DNA of 64,000 nt, taken from assembly GCF_040100845.1 (NCBI RefSeq), contig NZ_JAZHSH010000001.1, positions 1,612,001-1,676,000 on the forward strand, given 5' to 3'. Source of the DNA: Chengkuizengella sp. SCS-71B (GTDB lineage Bacteria > Bacillota > Bacilli > Paenibacillales > KCTC-33759). Below are positions 17,456-27,188 of this stretch, piece after piece. Made by a program: the position numbers and the translations under genes. Numbering within the stretch: the stretch's first letter is position 1; each line of letters starts with the position of its first letter. The notes below the pieces were generated by a model, which did no database searches, had not been told where the DNA came from, and saw only the letters and a list, made by a program, of their open reading frames with translations.

Positions 17456-18301
17456 GTGGAATATCGGAAAATATTAAGCACAACTGCAATGAAAAAGATG
17501 AAAAATGAAAAGGAACCAATCGCTATGGTAACTGCTTATGACTATCCTTCTGCTAAACTTGCAGAAGAAGCAGAAGCGGATATCATTTTTGTTGGAGATT
17601 CATTAGGCATGGTGGTTTTAGGGTATGACTCCACAATTCCTGTTACTATGGCTGATATGATCCATCACACGAAAGCGGTTGCACGTGCTGCCAAAAACAG
17701 CTTTGTTTTAACGGATATGCCCTTTTTAAGTTATCATGGAAGTATTGAACATACATTAAAAAATGCTGCAAGGATTATGCAAGAGGGGTTTGCAAAAGCT
17801 GTAAAAATGGAAGGTGGAATTGAAATAAGTGATTCCATGTCTTCTTGTGTGAAAGCGGGAATACCGGTCATGGGACACATAGGTTTAACACCACAAGCTG
17901 TAAATCAATTAGGTGGTTATAAAGTTCAAGGAAGACAACCTGAACAAGCAAAGAAATTAATTGAAGACGCCAAGGCTTTAGAACAAGCTGGTGCTTTTGC
18001 AATTGTCTTAGAAATGGTTCCAGAAGAACTCGCTTCATATATTACAGAAACGATTTCCATCCCCACAATTGGCATTGGAGCAGGGAGAGGTTGTGACGGT
18101 CAAGTTTTAGTCTTTCATGATTTATTACAATACGCTTCACCAGTACAGCCTAAATTTGTAAAGGCATATGCAAATGTTGGTTCTGAAATAAAAAATGGAA
18201 TTAGGAAATTTGTTCAAGAAACGAAAAACCATACATTCCCAAGTGAAAATCATGTTTTTCATATGGATTCTGATGTGTTAAAGGATATCCTAGATATATA
18301 A
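17456..18301 (+). CDS. panB: 3-methyl-2-oxobutanoate hydroxymethyltransferase
   Basis: 281 residues from the GTG at 17456, which has GAGGTG 6 bases upstream. A GTG nine bases earlier overlaps the site. Motifs: [35 protein letters not shown] (metal ligands), [33 protein letters not shown]. It adds a hydroxymethyl group from methylene-THF to ketoisovalerate, making ketopantoate. First gene of panBCD. Confidence 0.96.
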   Translation: MEYRKILSTTAMKKMKNEKEPIAMVTAYDYPSAKLAEEAEADIIFVGDSLGMVVLGYDSTIPVTMADMIHHTKAVARAAKNSFVLTDMPFLSYHGSIEHTLKNAARIMQEGFAKAVKMEGGIEISDSMSSCVKAGIPVMGHIGLTPQAVNQLGGYKVQGRQPEQAKKLIEDAKALEQAGAFAIVLEMVPEELASYITETISIPTIGIGAGRGCDGQVLVFHDLLQYASPVQPKFVKAYANVGSEIKNGIRKFVQETKNHTFPSENHVFHMDSDVLKDILDI

Positions 18302-18336
18302 TTAATACAGCTGACTGAAAGCAGGTGGTTAGTATA

Positions 18337-19248
18337 ATGGAAGTATTGAGTACAATTTTGCAATTAAAACAATTTATATATCATAAAAAAGAACAAAAAC
18401 AAACCATTGGTTTTGTTCCAACAATGGGATATCTTCATAAAGGTCACGAGAGTTTAATGCAAAAGGCAAAATTAGAATGTGACATTGTTATTTTAAGTAT
18501 TTTTGTAAATCCTTTGCAATTTGGACCAAATGAGGATTATGAAGTTTATCCAAGAGACATAGATAGAGATTTACAAATTGCCAAAGAGATGAATGTTGAT
18601 GTAGTTTTTTCACCATCAGTTGAAGAAATGTATCCATCTGAAGTGTATACAAAAGTTTCAGTTTCAAATCTAACTTCACGTTTATGTGGTGCTTCAAGAC
18701 CTGGGCATTTTGATGGAGTATCTACTGTTGTAATGAAACTGTTTAATATTGTTGAACCTGATAAAGCATTTTTTGGACAAAAAGATGCACAGCAGGTTGC
18801 GGTTATTAAACAGATGGTATCTGACTTAAATATGAATGTCGAAATTGTAGCTTGTCCAATCATTCGTGAAGAAGATGGCTTAGCTCTTAGTTCAAGAAAC
18901 GTTTATTTAAATAATAATGAAAGAGAACAAGCCATAAAATTATTTGAAGCATTAGAACATTCTGAACGTTGGATTGATGAGAACGTAACCATTGAGGAGC
19001 TGAAAAGACAATTATATGATCATATTGCATCTGCTCCTTTGGCAAAAATTGAATATATAGAAATATTGTCTTATCCTGATTTGCAATCATTAGAGGGAAA
19101 TGTCACTCAACTTTTAGTAAACAAAGAAATTATTATTGCATTAGCAGTCAAGTTTGGAAAAACAAGACTTATTGACAATCGAATTTATACGGGTAATACA
19201 ATTAATGTTAAAAGAGAACCTGATTTAGGAGGAATTGTATATGTATAG
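18337..19248 (+). CDS. panC: Pantothenate synthetase
   Basis: 303 residues from the ATG at 18337, with GCAGGTGG upstream. HIGH-type signature in [56 protein letters not shown], and the KMSKS-like [11 protein letters not shown]. It condenses pantoate and beta-alanine with ATP. It overlaps the panD start by 8 bases. Confidence 0.96.
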   Translation: MEVLSTILQLKQFIYHKKEQKQTIGFVPTMGYLHKGHESLMQKAKLECDIVILSIFVNPLQFGPNEDYEVYPRDIDRDLQIAKEMNVDVVFSPSVEEMYPSEVYTKVSVSNLTSRLCGASRPGHFDGVSTVVMKLFNIVEPDKAFFGQKDAQQVAVIKQMVSDLNMNVEIVACPIIREEDGLALSSRNVYLNNNEREQAIKLFEALEHSERWIDENVTIEELKRQLYDHIASAPLAKIEYIEILSYPDLQSLEGNVTQLLVNKEIIIALAVKFGKTRLIDNRIYTGNTINVKREPDLGGIVYV

Positions 19249-19624
19249 AACAATGATGAAATCTAAATTGCATCGAGCAACAGTTACGGAAGCAAATTTA
19301 AACTATGTGGGCAGTATTACGATTGCTGAAGATTTAATGGAGGCAGTCGATTTGTTGCCAAATGAAAAGGTGCAGGTTGTGAATAATAATAATGGCGCTC
19401 GATTAGAGACATATGTCATAAAAGGAGAGCGTGGTTCAGGGGTTATTTGCTTAAATGGAGCGGCGGCAAGATTAGTTCAACCGAGAGATACAGTCATCGT
19501 GATTGCTTATGCAATGATGACTGAAGAAGAGGCTAGAACTTTCCAACCTAAAGTTGCAATAATGGGGCAGGATAATAAGATCGAGGAGCTCATGGCTGAA
19601 GAAATTCATGCTACTATCGTATAG
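19241..19624 (+). CDS. panD: Aspartate 1-decarboxylase proenzyme
   Basis: 127 residues from the ATG at 19241 with TTAGGAGGA about 8 bases upstream. YVGSIT contains the Gly-Ser bond that self-cleaves to give the pyruvoyl cofactor. K at position 9-10 of [12 protein letters not shown] and GAAARL are typical. It supplies beta-alanine for PanC. Overlap with panC implies coupled translation. Confidence 0.96.
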   Translation: MYRTMMKSKLHRATVTEANLNYVGSITIAEDLMEAVDLLPNEKVQVVNNNNGARLETYVIKGERGSGVICLNGAAARLVQPRDTVIVIAYAMMTEEEARTFQPKVAIMGQDNKIEELMAEEIHATIV

Positions 19625-19692
19625 ACGATGTGTTCACAAATAAGAACAAATCACTTCTATAGAGTTGAAGATAATGTTCCTCGACTAAAATC

Positions 19693-19740
19693 CAACACGT
19701 CCATGTGTTGAACGTCGACACCAGCTTATCCATAAGCTGG
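19693..19740 (+). other. Two consecutive perfect hairpins upstream of a TPR gene
   Basis: CAACAC/GTGTTG (19693-19710) and CCAGCTTAT/ATAAGCTGG (19721-19740, two-base loop) lie in the 143 bases between panD and the TPR gene. No T-run follows. They form a structured 5' leader 28 bases before the TPR start, or a processing site of the pan transcript. Confidence 0.45.
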
Positions 19741-19767
19741 CAGATCACTGAAGGTAGGGATGTACCC

Positions 19768-20358
19768 ATGTTCAGGGAATTGTTTGATTCAATGAATCAA
19801 GTTTTAGACGAAATCATGATTGAATACTCAACAGCAACAGATGATAAAAAAAGGGAATTAAATGAACAGGTTAAGGCTTTAAAAGAAATTAGCAATACAT
19901 TTATTGAAGAATGGTTACAATTTGAAGAGAAAATGGATAATTTTAATGAGGTACATTTAGATCTTCCAAAACCTTCCTTATCCATAACACCTAAAAAAGA
20001 AAGTTCATTTATACAAGAGATTAACAGCGATTATTTTCAAAAAGGACTCGGTTATTTTAAGCTTTTGATGTATCATCAGGCCGTAGAATATTTTAATAAG
20101 ACAGTTATTGAAAATCCAGAATTTTTATTAACTAGAGTTTTTTTAGCATTATCTTATTTAGAAATTGGAGAAAAAAATGAAGCATACAATCATTTTCAAT
20201 TTTTAACCTCTGTTTCTGAAAATGATAAAATCAATGCCATTTCATACAATGCAATGGGATGTATTCAAATGTTTCGTAAAAATGTGGAAAAAGCAGAAGA
20301 ATATTTTAATATGGCTAAAAAAATTGATCCTGCTCTAAGTTTTTATTCCCTTTCTTAG
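19768..20358 (+). CDS. TPR domain protein between panD and dinG
   Basis: 196 residues from the ATG at 19768 (GAAGGTAGGGA upstream). The N-terminal 75 residues are a charged coiled-coil-like region (LNEQVKALKEISNTFIEEWLQFEEKM). The C-terminal half has about three TPR units (YHQAVEYFNKTVIENPEFLLTRVFLALSYLEIGEKNEAYNHFQ; AEEYFNMAKKIDPALSF). Cytoplasmic, partner unknown. A structured leader precedes it and a repeat element follows it. Confidence 0.7.
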   Translation: MFRELFDSMNQVLDEIMIEYSTATDDKKRELNEQVKALKEISNTFIEEWLQFEEKMDNFNEVHLDLPKPSLSITPKKESSFIQEINSDYFQKGLGYFKLLMYHQAVEYFNKTVIENPEFLLTRVFLALSYLEIGEKNEAYNHFQFLTSVSENDKINAISYNAMGCIQMFRKNVEKAEEYFNMAKKIDPALSFYSLS

Positions 20359-20404
20359 ATGTTTTCTGATATCCTTTAAAGGAGTGCTTGGTTTTAGAAA
20401 GGTA

Positions 20405-20647
20405 GTTCAAAAAGTCCCCTTTTGATCACGAAGTATCTCGAGGAGGTCTTCTCGACGTCGAATCTGACATTCACCTTTGAAGTCCGGTGCTCATGTAGAA
20501 AACGAAAACACCCTACACTTGCTATACCCCAAAAAGTGAAGATCGGCTTTTGAAGAGTAATCCTAATACTTTTCGGGGACCCCGAGGAATACTGGCTTCT
20601 ACAGGTTCATGTCACCTTCTCGGTGCTGAAAACTGAACTTTTTGAAC
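20405..20647. repeat. 243-bp element with inverted GTTCAAAAAGT ends
   Basis: It starts with GTTCAAAAAGT (20405-20415) and ends with ACTTTTTGAAC (20637-20647). The similarity of the two ends continues, imperfectly, inwards for roughly 60 bases (for example TTTTGATCACGAAG against TTTTCAGCACCGAG). It encodes no protein and encloses a full copy of the palindromic repeat at 20524-20584. It fills the gap between the TPR gene and dinG. It resembles a MITE in plan, but no target duplication is evident. Confidence 0.6.
20524..20584 (+). repeat. Palindromic interspersed repeat, best copy
   Basis: ATACCCCAAAAAGTGAAGA at one end and ATACTTTTCGGGGACCCCG at the other. CCCCAAAAAGT and ACTTTTCGGGG can pair into a long stem around about 30 bases. 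Related copies lie at 2951, 3021 (partial) and 17353 (reverse). Confidence 0.7.
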
Positions 20648-20676
20648 AGGTTTTAGAAGGGAAGGAAACATAAAAG

Positions 20677-23526
20677 ATGAAATTTGCAGTCTTAGATTTT
20701 GAAACAACAGGAAATCAATCAGAAGATCGTATTATTCAAGTTGGACTTGTTATTATAGAAAATAAAATGATTACTGATACTTATACATCGTTTGTAAATC
20801 CTGAAAGAGAAATACCTGCATTTATAACTGAATTAACAGGAATTTCTAATGATATGGTGGAAAGTGCCCCTTTAATTAAAGAAGTAGTAGCACAATTTCA
20901 ACCTATGTTGAACGATAGCATATTGGTTGCTCACCATTGCGCTTTTGATTACGGATTATTACAAAAAGCTTTGAATGAAGCAGGATATCCAGCTTTTAAT
21001 GGGAAAGTTATAGATACCATAGATTTACTTCGCTTATTGTATCCAGATATGACAAGCTTGCAATTGTCTATGGTATCTGATTCATTGGGAATTAATCATG
21101 AGAGGCCTCATCAAGCAGATAGTGATGCATACGCTACAGCAAATATTTTATTACAAAGCATTGAGCGTTTTTCTAATTTGCCTTTGTTAACTGTGCAAAG
21201 AATTGCTCAAATTTTTGAACCAGTAACTGATGATTTGGCTTGGTTTATTCATGAATTAAAAATACAGGTGGAACTTGAAACAAGTTTAGATACAAACACT
21301 CATAAATACTTTAGGCAATTTGCTTTAAACGTGAATGATTGGGCCGATGATTCTTCTGATTCAAATTTGAACCAGTCTGAACCCTCTAATTTAAACCCAT
21401 CCTTTGAACATTTCATAGATGAAATAAAGCATTCATTAAATGAGCAGTTTGAATCCTATAAAGAACGTCCTGCTCAAGAACAAATGATACATGAGATATA
21501 TGAATCATTTGAAAATGACCAACATTTAATGATTGAAGCAAGTACAGGAACAGGAAAATCTTTAGGTTATTTAATTCCTTCACTTTATTATGGTTTGCTT
21601 AATCATGAAACCATTTTAGTAAGTACAAATACTATTAATTTACAAGCCCAATTAATGGATCGTGATATTCCATTATTGCATAAGATTTTTCCTGCTCCAT
21701 TTCGTGCAGCTGTATTAAAGGGTAGGAATCATTATCTTTGTTTAAGAAAATTTGAAACCAAAATTAATTTAAAGGATATTGCAGATACACGTGAAGATCG
21801 TATTACGGCTGCGCAAATGATAGTATGGTTAAGTGAAACAAATCACGGAGACGATGAGGAGGTATCATTTGGAAGTAAAGGAAAAGAATTTTGGATGGAT
21901 GTAGCAAGTGATGCTGATTCTTGCTTGAATCGAGCATGTCCGTGGTTCAAAAAATGTTTTTATCATCGAGCTAAATACCAAGCAAACCAAGCGGATGTAG
22001 TCATTACGAATCATTCTATGATCATGACAGATGTTATTGCAGAAAATCGTTTATTGCCTTCTTATAGTCATCTTGTCATTGATGAGGCTCATCACTTTGA
22101 ACAGGTCGCTAGTCATCATTTAGGTCGTAACCTTACTTATTTTTCATTGATTAGAATATTTACTTGGCTTTTTAAAGATAGTAAAAATGGTTTATTGCCT
22201 CAGCTTCGTTTTCAAATTGAGCATATGGAAGAAATAGATAGTCATTTATTTATAGGAAAAATAGATAAAACCTATGAAAAACTAATTCAGATTAAAGAAG
22301 AATGGGACATCTTATCTGGTTTGTTTTATGATATCATCATGAATAAACGAAATTCCTCTTCTATGGAAGCTGGTCAAATCGTTCTTCGTATAAAAGTAGA
22401 TCAACAGCCTGAAACTTGGGGTTCCATTGAAACTACTGAACAAAACATTTACCTGGAAATAAATGAAGTTTTGAAAACATGCAATGAACTGCTAACTATT
22501 TTAAAAGAATATCAAGATGAATATGATTTTCAAAGTTTAGCAACGGATCTTTCAGGTATAATGAAAGAGTTATTCCAGTTTAGGGATGATCTTAGATTAT
22601 TTGTACAGATGAATGACCATAATGAAGTTTATTGGATAGAAGCTAATGCTCACTTTAAACAAAAATCTATCCAATTAAAACGTGTACCTATAGATGTGAG
22701 TGAAATATTAAAACAAAACTTTTTTGAAGTAAAAAATAGTATAATAATGACATCAGCGACAATGTCTGTTAATGAATCTTTTCAATATTCATTGGAACAG
22801 ATCGGCTTAGAAGATGATTTGAAAAATGAAAGATTACGTGCTGTTCAGCTCCCTACCGCTTTTAATTATCGAGAGCAATCTTTGGTGTGTATACCAAGAG
22901 ACTTTCCAACTATTCGAGGAGCTGAGGGGGATGAACATTTTATACAAAGCTTAACAAATTCTTTAATTGAAGTAGCTATACAAACGCAAGGCAGAATGCT
23001 TATACTATTCACATCTTACCGAATGCTTAAACAGGTATATGAGAAATTGAAAGAGGTTTTAAAACCGCAAGGATTTCAAATTATAGGGCAAGGTGTAGAT
23101 TCAGGAAACAGAAGTAAATTAACTCGCATGTTCCAGAATAGTGATAAAAGTATATTACTAGGTGCAAGCAGTTTTTGGGAAGGTGTAGATATTCCAGGTA
23201 ATGCACTTAGCTGCTTGGCCATTGTTAGATTACCATTTCAGCCTCCTAATGATCCTATAGTTGAGGCGAAATGCGATTATTTGAAGGAAAAGAAGCAAAA
23301 TCCATTTATGAAGTATTCTGTTCCTCAAGCTGTAATAAGGTTTAAACAGGGATTTGGAAGACTCATTCGCACTGAAAAAGATAAAGGTGTCGTCATCATC
23401 TATGATACCCGAGTCATTCATACACAATATGGTAAACATTTTCTTTATTCACTTCCAAAACCTAAAATCGAACATATGAAGTCAGAGCAAATGGTACCGC
23501 GAATCCAAGAATGGTTCTTGGATTGA
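20677..23526 (+). CDS. dinG: ATP-dependent helicase DinG with N-terminal exonuclease domain
   Basis: 949 residues. Residues 1-165 form a DEDD 3'-5' exonuclease domain (LDFETTGNQSEDRIIQVG; HHCAFDYGLL; HQADSDAYATA). The helicase part has Walker A STGTGKS near 290, DEAH near 469, TSATMS, and GVDIPG plus QGFGRLIR in motif VI. Four cysteines (about 355, 416, 421, 427) have the x4/x5 spacing of the XPD/DinG iron-sulfur cluster. It acts on damaged or structured DNA. RBS AGAAGGGAAGGA. It directly follows the repeat element. Confidence 0.93.
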   Translation: MKFAVLDFETTGNQSEDRIIQVGLVIIENKMITDTYTSFVNPEREIPAFITELTGISNDMVESAPLIKEVVAQFQPMLNDSILVAHHCAFDYGLLQKALNEAGYPAFNGKVIDTIDLLRLLYPDMTSLQLSMVSDSLGINHERPHQADSDAYATANILLQSIERFSNLPLLTVQRIAQIFEPVTDDLAWFIHELKIQVELETSLDTNTHKYFRQFALNVNDWADDSSDSNLNQSEPSNLNPSFEHFIDEIKHSLNEQFESYKERPAQEQMIHEIYESFENDQHLMIEASTGTGKSLGYLIPSLYYGLLNHETILVSTNTINLQAQLMDRDIPLLHKIFPAPFRAAVLKGRNHYLCLRKFETKINLKDIADTREDRITAAQMIVWLSETNHGDDEEVSFGSKGKEFWMDVASDADSCLNRACPWFKKCFYHRAKYQANQADVVITNHSMIMTDVIAENRLLPSYSHLVIDEAHHFEQVASHHLGRNLTYFSLIRIFTWLFKDSKNGLLPQLRFQIEHMEEIDSHLFIGKIDKTYEKLIQIKEEWDILSGLFYDIIMNKRNSSSMEAGQIVLRIKVDQQPETWGSIETTEQNIYLEINEVLKTCNELLTILKEYQDEYDFQSLATDLSGIMKELFQFRDDLRLFVQMNDHNEVYWIEANAHFKQKSIQLKRVPIDVSEILKQNFFEVKNSIIMTSATMSVNESFQYSLEQIGLEDDLKNERLRAVQLPTAFNYREQSLVCIPRDFPTIRGAEGDEHFIQSLTNSLIEVAIQTQGRMLILFTSYRMLKQVYEKLKEVLKPQGFQIIGQGVDSGNRSKLTRMFQNSDKSILLGASSFWEGVDIPGNALSCLAIVRLPFQPPNDPIVEAKCDYLKEKKQNPFMKYSVPQAVIRFKQGFGRLIRTEKDKGVVIIYDTRVIHTQYGKHFLYSLPKPKIEHMKSEQMVPRIQEWFLD

Positions 23527-23552
23527 TGAAGTAGGGAAAGAGGTTGTATGAA

Positions 23553-24167
23553 ATGAAAAAAATTTCTGAAGCAGTTGTGAGAAGGCTCCCAATTTATTTA
23601 AGGTTTTTAAATGAATTACATGTAAGAAATATTCAAACTGTGTCATCCAGAGATTTTGGAGAGAAGTTAGGTATGAATCCTGCTCAAATCCGTAAGGATC
23701 TTAATTACTTTGGAGAATTTGGAAAAAAAGGAATTGGTTATGATGTACTTTATCTTATTGAAAAAATTCAACAAATATTGAAGTTAGATCAAACAAATCA
23801 TGTTGCACTAGTTGGTGCAGGTAATTTAGGCCATGCCCTATGTAATTATAATATTTATTTAAAAAGCAATATGAAAATTACGGCTGTATTTGATGATTCC
23901 CCTGAAAAAGTAGGGAGCAAAATAAACAATTTAAACGTTCAACCGATGAATGAACTTACAGAAACCGTACAATCTCAAAAGATCAGAATAGGCATCATTA
24001 CTGTTCCAGCCAGTGAAGCACAAAATGTAGCAGATGCTTTTGTGAAAGCTGGAGTTGAGGCTATTTTAAACTTTGCACCCAAAATTATAAAGGTTCCTAC
24101 AGAAATTAAAGTACATCATGCTGACTTTACAACTGAACTTCATAGTTTAGCGTATTATTTAGATTAG
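23553..24167 (+). CDS. rex: Redox-sensing transcriptional repressor Rex
   Basis: 204 residues from the ATG at 23553 (AAAGAGG 9 bases upstream). N-terminal winged helix (EAVVRRLPIYLRFLNEL, SRDFGEKLGMNPAQIRKDLNYFGEFGKKGIGYDV) and a Rossmann domain with VGAGNLGHAL that binds NADH. Rex leaves its operators when NADH rises and so controls fermentation and respiration genes. Following dinG by 26 bases is unusual compared with the Bacillus subtilis site. No clear Rex operator was found upstream of the qcr operon in this window. Confidence 0.92.
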   Translation: MKKISEAVVRRLPIYLRFLNELHVRNIQTVSSRDFGEKLGMNPAQIRKDLNYFGEFGKKGIGYDVLYLIEKIQQILKLDQTNHVALVGAGNLGHALCNYNIYLKSNMKITAVFDDSPEKVGSKINNLNVQPMNELTETVQSQKIRIGIITVPASEAQNVADAFVKAGVEAILNFAPKIIKVPTEIKVHHADFTTELHSLAYYLD

Positions 24168-24225
24168 AGTTGATGATAACTTTGAAAAATAAGATTCAAT
24201 CCAATCTGAGGTGATGAAGTAATTT

Positions 24226-25149
24226 ATGTCTGAAAGAACGAATAATACATTATTAAAAGTAATTGGAAAGGTTTTATTAAGTTTATTATTGGCATTATTC
24301 ATAACATTTATATTATCAATCATATCCACACTTCTATATGTTTTAATATCAAACGATCCTGTTGCTCTTGAGACTATTGCGGGTTCTGTTAATTTGAACG
24401 ATCCAGTGATTGTTTTAGTATTGTACATACCACAAGCTCTGGGTTTTATATCCGCGGTTATTTTAATGTATATTATATTTGAAAAAAAGCAAAAATGGTC
24501 CTTAGGATGGAAGCAAAGTGATTGGGGAAAGCAGGCGTTTATCGGTTCAATTATTGGAATGATATTAATGACGATTTCATTTTTAATCATATGGATATTA
24601 GGTGGAATAACCATTGATAACATAAACATTAATTCAGACTTATGGACTCAGTTAACTTTAGCCTTTCTAATATTTATCATAACTGCTGTAAATGAAGAAT
24701 TGTTTTGCAGAGGTTATTTGCATGGGTTGTTTAAATTTCATTATGGAATATGGCCAGCAATATTAGTTTCAAGTTTCATTTTTGCAGGACTACATATGTT
24801 TAATTCAGCCGTATTGGATTCTCCAATTCCTTTGATCAATATATTTCTAGCTGGGGTATTACTTGCTGTTAGTAGAGAAGTTAGTGGAGGGCTTTGGATG
24901 CCCATTGGGATACATTTGACATGGAATTATTTTCAGGGAAATATTTATGGCTTTGAAGTTTCAGGAAATGAAGTGAATTCATTAATTGAAAACCATACTC
25001 AAGGTAAAGAATTTATAAATGGTGGATTATTTGGTGCTGAAGGCAGTATTGTGGCCACCTTTGTTCTTCTTGTTGCCATTTTTTCTTTTATTAAAATGAA
25101 TCAAAAGCAACATTCAAATTTGACTTTATCGTTACGTAAACGTTTATAA
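24226..25149 (+). CDS. CPBP family intramembrane metalloprotease
   Basis: 307 residues with about eight membrane helices. The Abi/CaaX motifs are complete: EEXXXR in NEELFCRGYLHG, FXXXH in FAGLHMFN, and HXXXN in HLTWN near the C terminus. Such glutamate-type proteases cut within membranes and include bacteriocin self-immunity and prenyl-protease relatives. The target here cannot be told. Start supported by GAGGTGATGAAG upstream. Confidence 0.85.
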   Translation: MSERTNNTLLKVIGKVLLSLLLALFITFILSIISTLLYVLISNDPVALETIAGSVNLNDPVIVLVLYIPQALGFISAVILMYIIFEKKQKWSLGWKQSDWGKQAFIGSIIGMILMTISFLIIWILGGITIDNININSDLWTQLTLAFLIFIITAVNEELFCRGYLHGLFKFHYGIWPAILVSSFIFAGLHMFNSAVLDSPIPLINIFLAGVLLAVSREVSGGLWMPIGIHLTWNYFQGNIYGFEVSGNEVNSLIENHTQGKEFINGGLFGAEGSIVATFVLLVAIFSFIKMNQKQHSNLTLSLRKRL

Positions 25150-25239
25150 TGATAAGCATAAGATGTTCAAACAAAGTGGAAATGAAAAAAATTAAAAAAA
25201 AAACCAAATGAATAATTGAATTGAAAAGAGGAATCAAGC

Positions 25240-26532
25240 ATGAAATTACTCATTAAAAACGGCACATTTATTACAATGAATGGACATGAAACGATAAAAG
25301 ATGGTTATATGGTTGTTGAAAACGAACATATTCAGTATATAGGGAAAGAAAAACCAGAAGGTCAAAACGACTATGACCAGATGATAGACGGATCTAATCG
25401 TATCTATATGCCTGGATTAGTAAATACCCACAATCATGCAGCCATGTCATTACTTCGTGGGTATGCAGATGACATGGCGCTTCAGGTGTGGTTAGAGGAT
25501 AATATGTGGCCTATGGAAGCAAAATTTAAAAGTGAAGAGGTAAGATCGGGAACACTTTTATCGATATTAGAAATGATCAAAGGTGGGACCACATGTTTCG
25601 TAGATATGTATGATCATATGGATGTTGTAGCTCAAGCTGTAGAATCCTCAGGTATAAGAGCTTGTTTAACGAGAGGTATGATCGGTTTTGGTGGAAAGGA
25701 AGTACAAGATGCTAAGCTAAAGGAAGCAAAATCATTTGCAAAGAATTGGCATGGAAAAGCAAATGGAAGAATTACAACGATGATGAGTCCTCATGCACCT
25801 TACACTTGCACTCCAGACTTTATAGATAAAATTGTTCAGGCCGCTTCAGAACTTCAACTGCCGATTCATACTCATATGTCGGAAACTCGCCATGAAGTTA
25901 TGGAAAATGAAAAGCAGTATGGTCTAAGACCTGTAGCACATTTGCAAAAATTGGGTGTTTTTGATCAACCTTGTCTTGTGGCTCATGCAGTACATTTAAC
26001 AGATGAAGAAATTGATATATTGAAGGAACATTCCGTGCACGTTTCACATAATCCAGGGAGTAATTTGAAATTGGCTAGCGGAATTGCCAGGTTGCCTGAA
26101 CTAATGAAAGAAGGCATACTTGTTTCTTTAGGTACAGATAGTGCGGCAAGTAATAATAATTTAGATATGTTTGAGGAAGTAAGGTTAGCTGCATTAATCC
26201 ATAAAGGGAACACTTATGACCCAACAGCAATCCCTGCAGTAGATGCGTTACGTTTAGGTACAATTGATGGTGCAAGATCGATATGGTTAAACGATGTTGG
26301 GTTGTTAAAAGCAGGTATGAAAGCAGATTTTATCGCTCTTAATAGCAACCAAGCTCATTTATTGCCTAAATCAAACCTTATATCACATGTCGTATATTCA
26401 GCAGCTGCAAGTGATGTTGAAGATGTATGGGTGAATGGAAATCAGCTTGTTAAAAACAAAGAACTTCTTACTTTAGATGAGGAAAGAATTAAATATGAAT
26501 TTAATGCTTGTTTTGAAAGGTTGACAACATAA
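25240..26532 (+). CDS. mtaD: 5-methylthioadenosine/S-adenosylhomocysteine deaminase family
   Basis: 430 residues of the amidohydrolase superfamily. Metal-binding HNHAAMSLLRG, HTHMSETRHEV, AVHLTDEE and catalytic GTDSAASNNNLDMFEE are all present, and the N-terminal composite domain (IKNGTFITMNG) matches. The family deaminates MTA, SAH or related adenosines to inosine forms. Exact substrate is inferred only from family resemblance. RBS AGAGGA. Three bases separate it from tseB. Confidence 0.85.
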   Translation: MKLLIKNGTFITMNGHETIKDGYMVVENEHIQYIGKEKPEGQNDYDQMIDGSNRIYMPGLVNTHNHAAMSLLRGYADDMALQVWLEDNMWPMEAKFKSEEVRSGTLLSILEMIKGGTTCFVDMYDHMDVVAQAVESSGIRACLTRGMIGFGGKEVQDAKLKEAKSFAKNWHGKANGRITTMMSPHAPYTCTPDFIDKIVQAASELQLPIHTHMSETRHEVMENEKQYGLRPVAHLQKLGVFDQPCLVAHAVHLTDEEIDILKEHSVHVSHNPGSNLKLASGIARLPELMKEGILVSLGTDSAASNNNLDMFEEVRLAALIHKGNTYDPTAIPAVDALRLGTIDGARSIWLNDVGLLKAGMKADFIALNSNQAHLLPKSNLISHVVYSAAASDVEDVWVNGNQLVKNKELLTLDEERIKYEFNACFERLTT

Positions 26533-26535
26533 CTT

Positions 26536-27060
26536 ATGGTTCGAGAATATGAACGGAACTTAAAAAAACAAAAGATCATCAAATATAGTGTGCTCATTTT
26601 TTTACTTCTTATGATTATATTTTTATTTTTACGGTGGTATTATTTAACGATTCAAAGTCCACACCGTATGGAACTGAAAGAAGCATTAAAAAAAGCATAT
26701 GCTGAGACAAATCTTATTGAAGTTAAGGATACGGATACTTTTATTGGAGATGAAGTTTACACGATTATATATGGTATCAATGAAGAAGATGAGGATATTA
26801 TCATTTGGTTAAGCGAAAATAATATCCATACTGAACTGGTTACGGATGGCATTTCAAAGAAAAAAGTAAAAGAGCTTATAATAAACAATAAACCAGATAT
26901 TGAACTGCTGCGTGTCACTCCAGCAAAATGGACAGATGAATGGGCTTGGGAAGTATTTTATAAACGTAACGAAGAAAAAGGAACAAGGCATTATTATGAT
27001 TTTTATCGATTTGAAGATGGGGAATGGTTAGAAACGTATACAATGAGTGTAATGAGATAA
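26536..27060 (+). CDS. tseB: Cell wall elongation regulator TseB-like (YpmB)
   Basis: 174 residues: short cytoplasmic N terminus, one membrane helix (YSVLIFLLLMIIFLFLRWYYL), then an extracellular domain of the tandem PepSY-like/DUF5590 type (KKAYAETNLIEVKDTDTFIGDEVYTIIYG). YpmB/TseB in Bacillus binds the class A/B PBP machinery and affects cell width and antibiotic tolerance. Position after the dinG region and before asnS agrees. The start follows the deaminase stop almost immediately and no strong ribosome site is visible, suggesting coupling. Confidence 0.78.
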   Translation: MVREYERNLKKQKIIKYSVLIFLLLMIIFLFLRWYYLTIQSPHRMELKEALKKAYAETNLIEVKDTDTFIGDEVYTIIYGINEEDEDIIIWLSENNIHTELVTDGISKKKVKELIINNKPDIELLRVTPAKWTDEWAWEVFYKRNEEKGTRHYYDFYRFEDGEWLETYTMSVMR

Positions 27061-27093
27061 AGGACGTTCGAGATCAATCGGACGTCCTTTTAT
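27058..27093 (+). terminator. Terminator after tseB
   Basis: AAAGGACGT and GACGTCCTTTT pair across a 13-base loop, directly after the stop codon. Confidence 0.85.
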
Positions 27094-27188
27094 CTATTTT
27101 CCACAGATTACATTCGAAGTAATGCATATAAATGTGATATACTTATTGTACATACTAAAGTGATATACTTACAGAGGAGGCGTATAAT

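Noticed and set aside
24159-24629. Long minus-strand frame opposite rex end and the CPBP gene
   Set aside because: It is the antisense of a well-supported membrane protease and lacks a ribosome site.
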